A stretch of DNA of 64,000 bases from Humulus lupulus (taxonomy: Eukaryota > Streptophyta > Magnoliopsida > Rosales > Cannabaceae): positions 213,717,948-213,781,947 of the forward strand of contig NC_084796.1 of the NCBI RefSeq assembly GCF_963169125.1, read 5' to 3'. A program made the translations under genes and the position numbers. Below the pieces are notes generated by a model. The model was not told the origin of the DNA. It was given only the letters and a program-made list of their open reading frames with translations, and ran no database searches. Positions 35,029-46,767 of this stretch are shown here, piece after piece (within the stretch, counting starts at the first letter, position 1; the number at the start of each line of letters is the position of its first letter).

Positions 35029-36161
35029 TGTTGTTGTTGTTGCTGCTAGTTTTAATGTTATTCGTTTGGTGGTTCTTGTTGCTCTTCTTCTTTTCCACAT
35101 TTGATTTTGCATTTTAAATCTAATTTTTCACTTAAGATATGATTTTTTTCTTCCAGCCCTAACTGTAATCGATTACCATCACGATTTGTTTAGGTTTTTT
35201 TTGTTCAAATCTGATTTTTTTTTCAGACCTGTTTAAGTAACCAGGTACTATGGCGACTAATTCTTTTTATTCATATTTGATTTTTTTTTCAAACTTAGTT
35301 GTAACTAGTTACAATAACGATCAATTTAGATTTTTTTTTGTTTAGTTTTGATTTTCTTTCCAGGTCTAGATAAGTAACTAGTTACCATAGTAACTGTTTT
35401 TTTTTTTTCAAATATGATTTTTTTTTCAAACCTAGCTAGAACCAGTTACGATTATGACCATTTTAGATTTTTTTTAATCCTATTTGTTTTCAGGTCTGGC
35501 TAGGTAACCGGTTACCATTGCAACTAGTTTTTTTTTTCATATATATTTTTTTCAAACCTAATTGTAACCAGTTACCTCCACGATCAATTTAGTTTATTTT
35601 TTCATATCAGTTTTTTTTCTCCAAATCTCACTAAGTAATCAGTTACAATTCAACTAGTATTTTAATAATAGTACTACACTAAAATATCAAAATTATTGTA
35701 TAGCTGTAACCAGTTACTACAACACCACTTTAAAAATAAAACTGATTTTTATAGATATAACCAGTTACCACACATCACTAAAAAAATTGACAATTACAAA
35801 TAATCACTACCACAAAAAAAAAATTGTATAGATAATGGTAACCAGTTACAATGGAGAAACTATTGATTGAATAAGATATAAAATATAAAAAAAAGAAGAA
35901 AACAAAACGTTTTTCAATATCTGAACAAAAAAATAAATTAAAAATAATACCTACAATTACTGAAACCCTCACAAAAATTTAAAATTAGCCAAAATATTCA
36001 TATATAATTAAATATGGTAAAACTAATAAATTATTACACAAATATGGGAAAAAATCCCATAAAAAGTAAGAAAACATAAAATACCATATAAAATGCAGAT
36101 TGAAAAATGTCATAATTATCAAAGTTTAGAAAATTTTCCCATATGTAAATTCCTCTTGTTT

Positions 36162-36377
36162 AAAATGTGGGTCGTGTATGACAAAAATATCAACTTCAAA
36201 AAGGGTTTGGAATACAAGGAAGGAGATTAAGCCTATCTTATCAGTTTTGTACATAATAATTACTCTTTTACTTAAAAAATAATCAAATTGTATTTGTTAA
36301 TCATCAACCACCATAATTTATTGATTCACTAAATTTATTTTATATGTGTATATATATTTGAGCTTATCACTTGGGAT
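36162..36377. other. Short unassigned gap
   Basis: No frame or repeat seen. Confidence 0.4.
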
Positions 36378-36382
36378 AGATG

Positions 36383-38380
36383 TGTTGGTAATTGGTTTAT
36401 GTGTGAAGCGAAAAATATGGGGTGTTGGGCCAGAGAATTCAAAAAAAATTATTTAAACAAAATTTAAATAATTGGATCCATTGACATTGAATACTAGAGA
36501 AATAAAAGATGATGATTTACCCGTTGAAGAACTATCAAGAATCATGGCTATCTTTTTGTATCTTCAACGAACATCAAATCCAAAGCAATCTTTGAAATAC
36601 TCAGATCAAGATCTTTCAAGATGTATCTCTATACCTCAAGACGTGTGTGAGCACGTCGAGTAATGGTAGAGAAAAATTTCTGATTTACAAGATATTCTCA
36701 ACACATGAGATCTTGGAATATTAGGTCTAAGACAATTTTCAAGAATAGAGAAAAATTATTCGATATATTTTTCTCTCTTTTTGAATATTCTTTATATCAT
36801 ATATCTTGTAAAACTATTTTTGTGATAGATTTATAAAAGGGTTACTTTAATTCAAAATTAAAAATTCAAACTATAAATCTATTATTAAATAAATAAAGAA
36901 AAGAAAAATATCAAGATTCAATTTTGATCTATTAGATGTTGTACCTGCCAACTACAGTCTCTAGACTGTGGTTGGCGTGCAACACCCCTATTTTTAGGGA
37001 TGTGCTACAACCAATTTTCTTTTAAATATATTTAATAATTCATCTATTAAAAAATATCTAAATCTGATAATTCATCTTATCAGATTAATTAAAGAATAAA
37101 TATTAATTCAAATTCAAAACTAATTTCAATTATCATAAATATCTTTTTACAATATTTATATAATAAAACTAATGAATTCAAAATTAATTATTTTAATTAT
37201 TTAAATGTTATTTTTGAAAACGTCATTTTATTTAAAAAATAATTTTCGAAATTGCCTTAATTAAAAATGCCAATTTCGAAAATATGCACATTAATTAAAT
37301 AATTTGTGTTAATTACATATTTGACCCTAAAGAACAAATTTATTCTAAATATCCCATTTTCTTGATTTTTCCCAATTTAAACTCTTACCTTGAATAATGT
37401 TGATAGAGTCATCTCAAGGACCTATGGACCTATAATTTCAAGCTCCAATAAATTTATATTATTAATTAAATCTCTTTAATATAATAACCTTAGTTTATTA
37501 TCTATAGACATTTATTTATTGAGTACTTTTAAATATATAAAAAGTGTCCATCGATTTAATCACTACATACAATTCAATCCTATAGTAATGGTTCATAATT
37601 AATATATGAATTAATCACCGTTTAAACTATTTAATTATATATTGTTTCCTTGAGTACAATTTTCTTTACTAGTGAAGGTTAATTCATAAACTGATTTATG
37701 AATTTGAGTTCAAACATTTCAGTTCAAAAAGCCAACCCTTAAGGGAACCATTATTCAATTCCTCTCGAAAAGGCATAGATTCCATATCTGTATATTATGT
37801 CCATAGCCATTTACATCAATGAGTTCCCAAAACAAAAAATTTCAGCCTGATCATTCTGACAAACCATAACGACTGAATCAAAGAACTCATATCACATAAA
37901 TAGGAGTTCATAATAACTTCAGGATTAAAATCAATTTGTAAATGATCTTCTTATTCATATGTTTGATTAATACTTATAAAGTAGACAATATTATTAAGTA
38001 TTAATAACATATCGGGTCCTGTTCATATATAACTACTTTATACAAAGTTCATCCACTAAGATGTCCTACTACATCAGTAATCCGGATCTAGATTACCTGT
38101 ATTCATAATATTAGTGAACCGTACTTACAATATTTAATCCAAAGATTCCATATAACTTTGTTTTAATGCGAACTGTTTAAATTCGTTCCCTACAATATTA
38201 ATCCCCTCGTACAAATACAAGATTGTAGTCACAATAACGAATTTGAGAATTTTCTGATATTCATATAATATTATTCTAATAATAATAATAAACAAACACT
38301 ATATGCAAAAATTCATTTCAATTATATATTTCATAAAATATTTTTCAAAACATATGTTTTAAAGGACACTAATCTCAACA
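36383..38380 (-). mobile_element. Probable Copia solo LTR, 1998 bp
   Basis: Minus strand TGTTGAGATTAGTGTCC (38380), a common Copia LTR start, to CCAACA (36383). Flanks AGATG (36378-36382) and AGATA (38381-38385) match at four of five bases. It contains a near-perfect hairpin at 36948-36975 (CCAACTACAGTCT paired with AGACTGTGGTTGG) and an LTR-like segment with AAGACGTGTGTGAGCACGTC near 36637. No internal domain on either side. The 63-codon frame at 36472 is inside the LTR and not convincing. Confidence 0.55.
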
Positions 38381-40254
38381 AGATATTACTCAAAGTGTGA
38401 CACCTACACATTTGGTTTTGCTTAGCCACTACATTGTTGCCTTTGAGCTTTTCATTTTGGGAAATTTACACAATACACTTAATTTAGCCAAAAAGTTTCA
38501 TTTATGCGATTACATGAAAAAATTAACAATTTTACGATAGAATTTTTTTTCGTTTATACGGTGTGCACGATCGGAATAGGAGATGAGATTTGGAAGAGAT
38601 GCAGATGAGATGAGGTGCATGCATGGTGCTAGAGGGGATGAAAATCGCTTTAGCTATGGGGGATGGTGGTCTGAATTGGGGAGGCAAACTGGCTTGAGCT
38701 GCCAAAGATGGTGAGAATCGAAACATGTGATGGTCAAATAGCTTGAGTTGCCAGAGAAGATGGTGGCTAAGTAATATTGCATTCAAAGTGGACGATCGAA
38801 GACCCCTGTCGTTCCCTTGCTGTGAAAAATACACAAACGTCACTAAGCCCTCTATTTTGACCTAATGTGTTTGCTCCGGACCATCCCACCACCTCTTCCC
38901 TGGGGTGGTCTCGAGCCATAAAGAAGCAACTTGCTCCACAAACTGCTCTTCATCAATAGTCGCATCAAGATCATAGTTTATGTTCAGCGAAAGCATTATG
39001 CTCCAAATTAATATGGCAGAGTAGTAACTGAGGGTAGACCCAATAACAGGTTATGTGAAACTATTGGAAGCAATGGAATAAGAGGAGTGAATGGTAGAAA
39101 CTATCATGGGAAAACCTTCAACACTGGAATGAAAGTACCTTATCGTGGGCAGAAACTAGAGTAGGTTGAACAGAAAAGAAGAAAGCTTTTTTCTTGGGGT
39201 TGCTGAGGTATAATAATAGAAGCATATAGAAACAATAGAATATGTGAGATAAAGTCAATAATACCAATTTTAAGCAACATGTTTCGTCTTACTTTACTTT
39301 TGTCTTTTGCTTAGTCATATCCAACTTTAGTAAAAGCTTCAATTCTTATGTGGCAACCCAACCCCACGTGGTGTCTACAGTATTGAGTATGTGTCTTTTG
39401 AGGAGTCTTGTGTGCTAAAACTACTCCATTTGTCAAATTTAATTTGATTTTAGTTAGTAAATTTAAATTATATTATACACAAATATTACTTTCTAATTCA
39501 TAATACACAGTACAAGTATAGTTCAACACATATATATTTTATAAATAGTACATGTTTATTTTGGTTATATATTTAGCTATTCTTAGTATGGGCCACTCTT
39601 AATGGTTACTACACATGAATGATTAATTTAATATTAACCATTAGATTAAGATCAATAGTCAATATTTATAGTTGTTAATTAATATTTCTAAAAATAAATT
39701 TTGATTTTTTTTAAATTTTTGGAAAGCTACCTGATTACATGGCGGTCACATATTTATTAAATTAAAGAATTAAAAAAAATCTTATTTAAGCATTATATAT
39801 GAAAATTCGAAATTAATGTAAAAAAATTATTTACATGTTGGTGACTTGCTATACTAAGTCACTATGTTGCCACATCATCATAATTATTAGTACACCTCTA
39901 CGGGTATTAACCAAAAAAATATAAACATGCCACCAGCACATTTCCTTTTTTTTAACACTTTATATATACATATATATATATATATATAATTATCTTTTAA
40001 AATAAAAAAAATTGTGCAATTTTCAAACTTTGATTTCATGTACATAGTTTATGGATTTTATACAACAAAATAAAATACACATAAACAATCATAAACATAC
40101 AAAAATCATGGCCAATATTCTTTTAGTATCACACATACATAAAACTTAAATATGCAAATAATTATGCTACGATCCAATTAACATATATAACATGTCAAAA
40201 AATCACATACATATATATAAACATATAAACTAGCAACTTGGCTCTAATTCTAGT
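38381..40254. other. Intergenic-like stretch; may include Copia internal sequence
   Basis: Mostly AT-rich. The right end (from about 40254 leftwards) should be the leader of the Copia element whose LTR begins at 40255, but no gag is seen. A more complex segment at 38540-39200 has higher GC and one exon-like frame on the minus strand (separate entry). Confidence 0.4.
38862..39050 (-). other. Exon-like open stretch of unknown identity
   Basis: A minus-strand frame, open from 39050 to TAG at 38864-38862, reads MLSLNINYDLDATIDEEQ and then FVEQVASLWLETTPGKRWWD before the stop. Composition is protein-like (balanced, few repeats), unlike the surrounding AT-rich DNA. A plausible acceptor (polypyrimidine-rich ...CTACCCTCAG) lies at about 39030. 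I do not recognise the family. It could be a captured gene fragment, a terminal exon of a host gene, or chance. Confidence 0.25.
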
Positions 40255-40396
40255 TGTAGGATCTCATTTATATAAGTTTATATGCACACTCCATATTGCA
40301 CAAAATAACATGCAATAGAAAACATGAATACATGCATAAAAGTGATTTTCATACAGAGATTTGTAAATACAACAATAAAACCATTAAAGTTCTTAC

Positions 40397-40929
40397 TGTT
40401 AGAATATTTTATATGGACTAACATAATTAAGTGTTGCTCACACAGTGTCGGTATTAGCATGTAATGATAACTATATAATCAGTAATGCATGATATTACCA
40501 TCGGGCCATAATGGGATGGACATAACGTACTAACATGCTCGGGGCCCATGAACACGCTCTAAAACGTCTTTGGTCAGCCCATTGGGCCAAGACAACTAAT
40601 TCTCTCACATTGGGCATGTAAGCCCAATTGGCCCATAATTCCTTATATAAAGGGTTGTGCTCTTGATTGATGATTAAGGTGGAATGAGTGTGGCTATGGT
40701 GTAGAGAGAATGATAGAGTAGTGTTCATTACTCCCAAGCTCTCATTTTCTCTATATGTGTAGATCAAAGAAGTGTAATCAACATAATTATTAGAGATCAA
40801 GGCGATAATTGGAGGTACGTATATTATTATATTAATGCCCTAAATAAAATGTTTGATCATGGAAATTCATGAGCATGATTTGATATTGATTATTGTTTAT
40901 TTAGTGCTCATTGTGTATTAATTATAACA
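40397..40929 (+). repeat. 5' LTR of the LARD-like element
   Basis: TGTTAGAATATT to ATTATAACA. TATATAAA at 40644-40651. A strong splice-donor-like GGAG|GTACGT occurs near 40811, late in the LTR. Confidence 0.92.
40644..40651 (+). promoter_or_regulatory. TATA box of the LARD-like LTR
   Basis: TATATAAA, identical in the 3' LTR. GC-richer sequence with TTGGGCC words lies upstream. Confidence 0.6.
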
Positions 40930-40931
40930 AT

Positions 40932-40944
40932 TGGTATCAAAGCC
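40932..40944 (+). promoter_or_regulatory. Primer-binding site of the LARD-like element
   Basis: TGGTATCAAAGCC two bases after the LTR, differing by one base from the initiator-Met tRNA site TGGTATCAGAGCC. Confidence 0.85.
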
Positions 40945-43900
40945 AGGTAATTTGATTTTAGGGCTTATTAGAATAATTTTTTTTTTCAAATATGATTTAC
41001 ATAAAAAAAAAAAAAAATTGAAATTATATATTATTGGTAGATAAAATCAGATTAGAGGATGAGTATTGAGTTTATCAATATTTTAGATTGTATTTTCCGT
41101 TTTGTTTACGTTGAAAACACCCAAAACTCCAAGCTTTTTCAAAGCTTGTTAATGGCAGAAAATGACTATTAGATCTACGGGTTTCAGATGTTTATAAGTT
41201 TGAATGGGTACTGGAAATAGAAAGAGCATGAAAAATGGAGAAAAACCCCTCAAACGACATCAAAATCGGAGCTCTGGTGGCTAAAATCCAACGAGGTCAG
41301 AATTTGGGTTCGAAACGGGTCGACCAGACCCGCTGGAGGTTGAAGACAACCTCAAAACGTCGTTTTTCTGGTTTAGTGTCGTTTTTGGTTTTTTTGTCAT
41401 TTTCAGAAGTGCTGTCGTTTTTTATGATTTATGTCGTTTTCTGACAAACTACATGTAGTTTGTTGAAAAAATACATGTCGTTTTTGGGCATTTTTCAGCA
41501 AAAAATTTTTTAAAACTTTTTTGGGCGCGTGGGGGTGCGTGAAGATTCCATTTTGGACCAAATTTTCACCATTTTGCTCCTTTTAATTTTTCCAATTTTA
41601 TTGTGTGATTATATTTTGGGTTTGGTCAATTTAAATTGTTAATTGACGCATAATCACATAATTAATTTGAATTAATTTTTTTTTCTCTCACAATTTTATT
41701 TTTTATTTATTTCATTGGATGAAGACATAATTATATTCATGCCATAAAAATTATTTGATAGATGATTGACATTTTTGATAATATAATTATGTTAGTGAAT
41801 AATTAATTGAGTGCTTATGTACTCACCTATCGTGAGTCTAAGCATGTCAATTTTGTTATTCATAAAATTGTGAGAATTGTGATAAATTTATCGTTAATTA
41901 ATTTAATCTCATACAAGACCATTTTTTATTTGTTTATCATTCCATAATTTTGTTATATATATGCCTTTCGTGATTTTGATAATTTTTTGTGAATTTCATT
42001 ATTGTTATTATTATGAATTCTTTCGGGGCATATGCTATGGAAAATGTGTAATAAGATATTGTTCATGGTTTGTGCATTTATTATAAAAATTATTGTCAAT
42101 ATTTAATTAATATTTTTGGTAATAAAATTTGCTAGAAATACAAAAATGCGCAATCAGCCTTATTAGATAATTATGAGATTAATTTTGTTTCATTGAATGT
42201 GTTGTACTTACCTGTCGTAAGTTTTCACATGTCAATTGTCGAAAATTGTGATTCATGTTAAATACTTTTCTCCCGTATCAATCACAATTAAAAACTAAGA
42301 TCCATACATGCAATTTAGTCATCCTGTCGACGATTTTACTGTAAAGTAGGATGCTTAGATGGTGAAGGAAACACATTAGATGTCATGAACCACACAATCT
42401 TTTCTACCCTATCGGTAGTGGATTAGCTGAATTTGGTTATGATATTTAAAGTAGTTGTCCTTACCTGCGTAAGAGTCATATGTTTTGTTTGAACGACTCT
42501 AACATGACATGATCGTTTCCGTTGATAAATCATTGAGAAAGCTAAGAAAATGAGCAGATTGCATAATCCTTGTTTTCACATAGTGGCACTGCTCTAAGAT
42601 ATTTTTTTTTAGTATTAAGCAATCCTAAAACCTCTACCGCTTAGTTATCGGATGGGACTATAATATGTATTGTCATATCGATCTCTCATTAGAAAATTGA
42701 ACTAGGCCTCGAAATTGATAAATCTTGAAATCATTTGAATTCAAAGATGCCAAGTTACTGCATGCTCAGTGGGAGTATTGCGATGGGTGTCAGTTGGTTT
42801 TAGTAAGGTATATATGTGTTGATCGATCCCTATTGACAAATTTTATGAGGGTGGAATCACTTAGGAATTTTTCTTGGGCATCTAAAGTGATATTCCTACG
42901 TTTGCTACACAATGATGAGTTCAGGAGACTAGTACGTTGGTTTTGTGCCTTGAAATAGTTTCGGTGGAACTAATGAATCAATTATTACAATACTTTTATG
43001 CTTAAGGATCAAGATAAGGCATAGATCATAAGTTGACAAGTTTTTGATCAATATTACAATGGATGTATGATTGTCATTGTCTATTTCGAAGAGATGATTA
43101 TGTTAATTGTGAATGTCTGTAAATATAGTGAATTCAATATAATGGGTTAATGCATATGTACTCGATATCATATCGTTGTTGCTAGTAAAATTGAGGATAG
43201 CTAAGCTATATTTAGGCAACAATTTTGGATTGATTTAAGTCTGAACAAAGTTTTCAGTATAGCGACTTTGATAACTTAGTTACAATTTTGGATGAGAAAT
43301 GGAAAGAATAGAGGATATAAGTTTTTTGACTTATTCAATCTCAGTACACATATTCATCGCTAATGACTATCATAATTATTGATAATAGTTTTACAACCTA
43401 ATTGTCCACAATGATTAATCTATAATGCATACAAATTTTGAGAGATATCGAGTATTTATCACTCTTTTGTTAAGATCTCTCATGCATTATTATCTTAAGC
43501 ACAGTCTTCTCAAAGTTTTGACTCATCAAAGTTTGAAAGCTTTTATGTTTTAGAAAGCTTTATAGTGGAAAACACCTAAGGGATTAAACCATGCATGCAT
43601 AATGATATGCAGTCACTTTTTTATGTGTATTTTTTCTCGAAGTGACAAGGACACAACAAGACTGGTATATAGTCTTAATTGTTGTACTCCATGCATCTTG
43701 GTTTGATGGTTGTTATTATATTTGAATGTCTCTCAGGCCAAATTATGTGTAGTATACATATCCTATCGATATGATATCATACATAATTTATTTGATTGCC
43801 TATTGCATGCTGGAGATTAATATGGTGTTTGTTGATTATATTGGTCCAAGTGGGAGAGATATTTGAATCTTGTATGGACTAATATAATCACAAACATAAT

Positions 43901-46223
43901 TCCATATTCACAATCATGTTAGTTGTTTTTCGAAAGAGACAATGTGAGATAAGTCTTTCACAGCAACACTCAAGATACTAAGACTCAATGGATCATATCG
44001 TTTTATGCTGAATAGCCTCATGAATGTTGTGATTGAATAAGAATTTACATCTAAGGCTATTTCAGAAGTTCTAATATTATGAGGCAATATAGGACATTGC
44101 ATTTGACAATCTTGGATTTTAATCATATGAGAGAAGATGAACATTTAAGTGTTTTATTGAGAATATCAAGTTTAATATGTATGGCTCTTCTAGCTATTAT
44201 TTTTGATAAGTATATATAGTTATCTATGTTGGAGTTTTAAGCTGGCATTAGACAAGGGTTAAAATTTTATTTAGGGAATAATTGGATTTATCCCTCATTT
44301 TGTTGCTTCCGCTGTTATTATTGATGACCTACAATTGGCCAGATTATTGTAAGAAACTCCATATGCGAACAAATAAAGATAAAGGATCGAGACAGTTTGA
44401 TAAACCTGTGATTCCATACACGAGATAAGCTTAATTACATATACCTCTAAATTTCTAATCGATAGTCATTGGTAGTTCTTAATCCTTATTTGGAGAATTG
44501 ATATGGTTATTTCATTATTTCCAAGCTATGATCAAGCGTGAAAGTTTAGGCTTAATCCCATAATAATTGGGAGATTTTCTTGATGGTGGTTTTTTTTTTT
44601 TAAGAATAAGTTGTTTGATGGTTAAAGTAAGGTGAATTAAAGCCTATAGCTAGTCTCCACTATAACAATGAATTTGTTCATTATTATTATTCAGTTGTAA
44701 AGTGGTGACTATTTGGAAATCAATATATAAGGAGGCAAGAACTAAATTCTTGTTTAAAGGACACCCGAGTTCAATGCATTAAATCCATTTTGAGGCAGGA
44801 CATCAAGATAGTGATTACTGTAATTCTCAAAATAGTCAATTCGAAACATTATTGTTAGTCAACACTATATGAGAGATCAGTGGGAGCAATGATATGTTTA
44901 TACTGTCACTTGATATAGTACATTGCTCGTATCTTATGATTTTGATCTATTTTGGAGACAAATTAAGCCGTTATTTGATAATATCTGTCAGATGAAGAAT
45001 TCTTGATAAACCTTGTATGGTCTAAAAATTTAGTTTCTTCGTGATGAGATCAACGGTAGAATGAATTGTCTCATAGTTTGCATTGACTAACTATTGTAGT
45101 GATTAATGTTTCGATTTCATTGAGAATCTTTAAATTGTCTAAACTGTGATGTGTTATGAACGGCCTAAAGTCCATGATATTAGTAATGACGAGAGGTCAA
45201 GTTTGAGATTATCTCATATATATGCTTATTGAAGGCAGCCTAGGGCTTACTCAAGTATACACATTCCTATCGTGATATCTGTTACAGGCATGCTGGATTG
45301 GTACTTGACGTGTTAGCAATCGACAAACCAACATTGTGACATATAGTAGTTGGTTTTAGTGATATCGATTGGAAAGGCTGCATGGATGATAAAATCCACT
45401 TATAAGCATTCATGATTCTAGGAGGAGCTATTTTGTAATTAAATGTCATATGAACACCTACAACTTCCTCTCTCATACAAAGTGAGTATAATGGTAAGGG
45501 AAGTTATATGTGATTAGGTGTTGCATGGACATTGACAACATCCTCGTATGTGAAGGTAGAGTGTGTGGCGTGTTACGAGGACATTGATTGTACATTACAA
45601 TTGCAATATTCCGTTTCAGTGTTAAGAGTAGTTGACTCTATTGTGAACTTACTGAACTTATGTGATAAATATCGCAATGATATCTATCTCTCGGAACTTG
45701 GGGAGTAATATTGCTCTATTAATGATGATGACGTTCCATATGTAGTGAGAAAGTTGTGGAGTCCTCTATTAGTATCATAACACGCACTTACAAACAACAT
45801 GCTAATGACTACACTGACACGAGTTACCTGAACGTATGTACTAAGAAGTCATTTCTTGTTTGGATTGTTGGGAGCCAAAGATGTATTTGATCAGTGGGAG
45901 TCATTGTTTTTCATGTATGATCGACATGTTAAGGATTGCTATTGGTTGTTGAATATATGCATATTCTGGATAACTCTTTGATGTTGTGTGTACACATTTG
46001 TTGATGCAAGCTAGTGGCTTAGTCTCGGTGCTATGTTCGAGTGGATCCAGATCAGTAGTTATCATCATGTTTTATGAATCTCAGATGTCTCATTATGTAT
46101 TATATTTGTGTCATGTCGATACAATATGGTGTATAATTAGTTTATAGACATTATTGTTTCTTGAGATTTCTGTGTATTGATACTGTTGCTTAGTGTGCAC
46201 ATATTGGTGTAATTATGTAGTCC
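40945..46223 (+). other. Non-coding interior of the LARD-like element
   Basis: AT-rich with no convincing reading frame. Notable: six GTCGTTTT-type words at 41360-41485, a perfect 20-bp palindrome at 41444-41463 (ACAAACTACA and its complement), and recurring CAGTGGGAG/CAAGTGGGAG words at 42767, 43847, 44878, 45892 and 46223. The segment at 43840-43905 resembles the PPT-LTR junction of the same element (GGTCCAAGTGGGAG, then TATGGACTAATATAATCA). Confidence 0.6.
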
Positions 46224-46234
46224 AAGTGGGAGAA
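46224..46234 (+). promoter_or_regulatory. Polypurine tract of the LARD-like element
   Basis: AAGTGGGAGAA immediately before the 3' LTR, the usual Copia plus-strand primer form. Confidence 0.8.
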
Positions 46235-46767
46235 TGTTAGAATATTTTATATGGACTAACATAATTAAGTGTTGCTCACACAGTGTCGGTATTAGCATGT
46301 AATGATAACTATCTAATCGGTAATGCATGATATTACCATCGGACCATAATGGGATGGACATAACGTACTAACATGCTCGGGGCCCATGAACACGCTCTAA
46401 AACATCTTTGGTCAGCCCATTGGGCCAAGACAACTAATTCTCTCACATTGGGCATGTAAGCCCAATTGGCCCATAATTCCTTATATAAAGGGTTGTGCTC
46501 TTGATTGATGATTAAGGTGGAATGAGTGTGGCTATGGTGTAGAGAGAATGATAGAGTAGTGTTCATTACTCCCAAGCTCTCCTTTTCTCTATATGTGTAG
46601 ATCAAAGAAGTGTAATCAACATGATTATTAGAGATCAAGGCGATAATTGGAGGTACGTATATTATTATATTAATGCCCTAAATAAAATGTTTGATCATGG
46701 AAATTCACGAGCATGATTTGATATTGATTATTGTTTATTTAGTGCTCATTGTGTATTAATTATAACA
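46235..46767 (+). repeat. 3' LTR of the LARD-like element
   Basis: Same length as the 5' LTR. Differences are scattered substitutions: two in the ATATAATCAG block, then one each in the GGGCC, ACGTC, TCATTTT, CATAAT and TTCATG blocks. Confidence 0.92.

Larger units (their letters stand above)
32873..36161. mobile_element. 3.3-kb foldback element with arrays of GTAACYRGTTAC palindromes
   Basis: The outer ends are inverted copies (AACAAGGAGGAAATTAC at the left; reverse complement AACAAGAGGAATTTAC at the right). Both arms carry about ten copies each of a 12-bp palindrome like GTAACTGGTTAC or GTAACCAGTTAC (left 33214-34095; right 35163-35850, spaced about 65 bp). Inside these are a (GAA)n tract on the left (34156-34290) matched by a (CTT)n tract on the right (34970-35028), and a central inverted pair around 34560-34800 (TTTTATGGGATTC). 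No transposase. Architecture resembles long-TIR foldback or Mutator-like non-autonomous elements. The target duplication was not found. Confidence 0.65.
40397..46767 (+). mobile_element. Complete non-coding LTR element (LARD-like), 6371 bp
   Basis: Two 533-bp LTRs (40397-40929 and 46235-46767) without indels and with 7 substitutions (98.7% identical), flanked by perfect CTTAC at 40392-40396 and 46768-46772. The primer-binding site is TGGTATCAAAGCC (40932-40944), initiator-Met type; the polypurine tract is AAGTGGGAGAA (46224-46234). The 5.3-kb interior has no frame longer than 77 codons and no gag or pol motif, while all cis signals are intact. This is the definition of a large retrotransposon derivative, mobilised by another element's proteins. 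The PBS type points to a Copia helper. Confidence 0.92.

Noticed and set aside
34080..35112. Lys-rich and Glu-rich frames
   Set aside because: Produced by the GAA and CTT microsatellites.
32873..36161. Assigning the foldback element to the Mutator superfamily
   Set aside because: Long inverted arms fit, but no 9-bp target duplication or transposase could be found, so the superfamily stays open.
36472..36663. 63-codon frame starting MDPLTLNTREIKDD
   Set aside because: Falls inside the probable Copia solo LTR and does not resemble a known protein.
41235..41444. 69-codon frame at the start of the non-coding LTR element as a possible gag start
   Set aside because: No gag features, built partly from GTCGTTTT words, and the frame ends without continuation.
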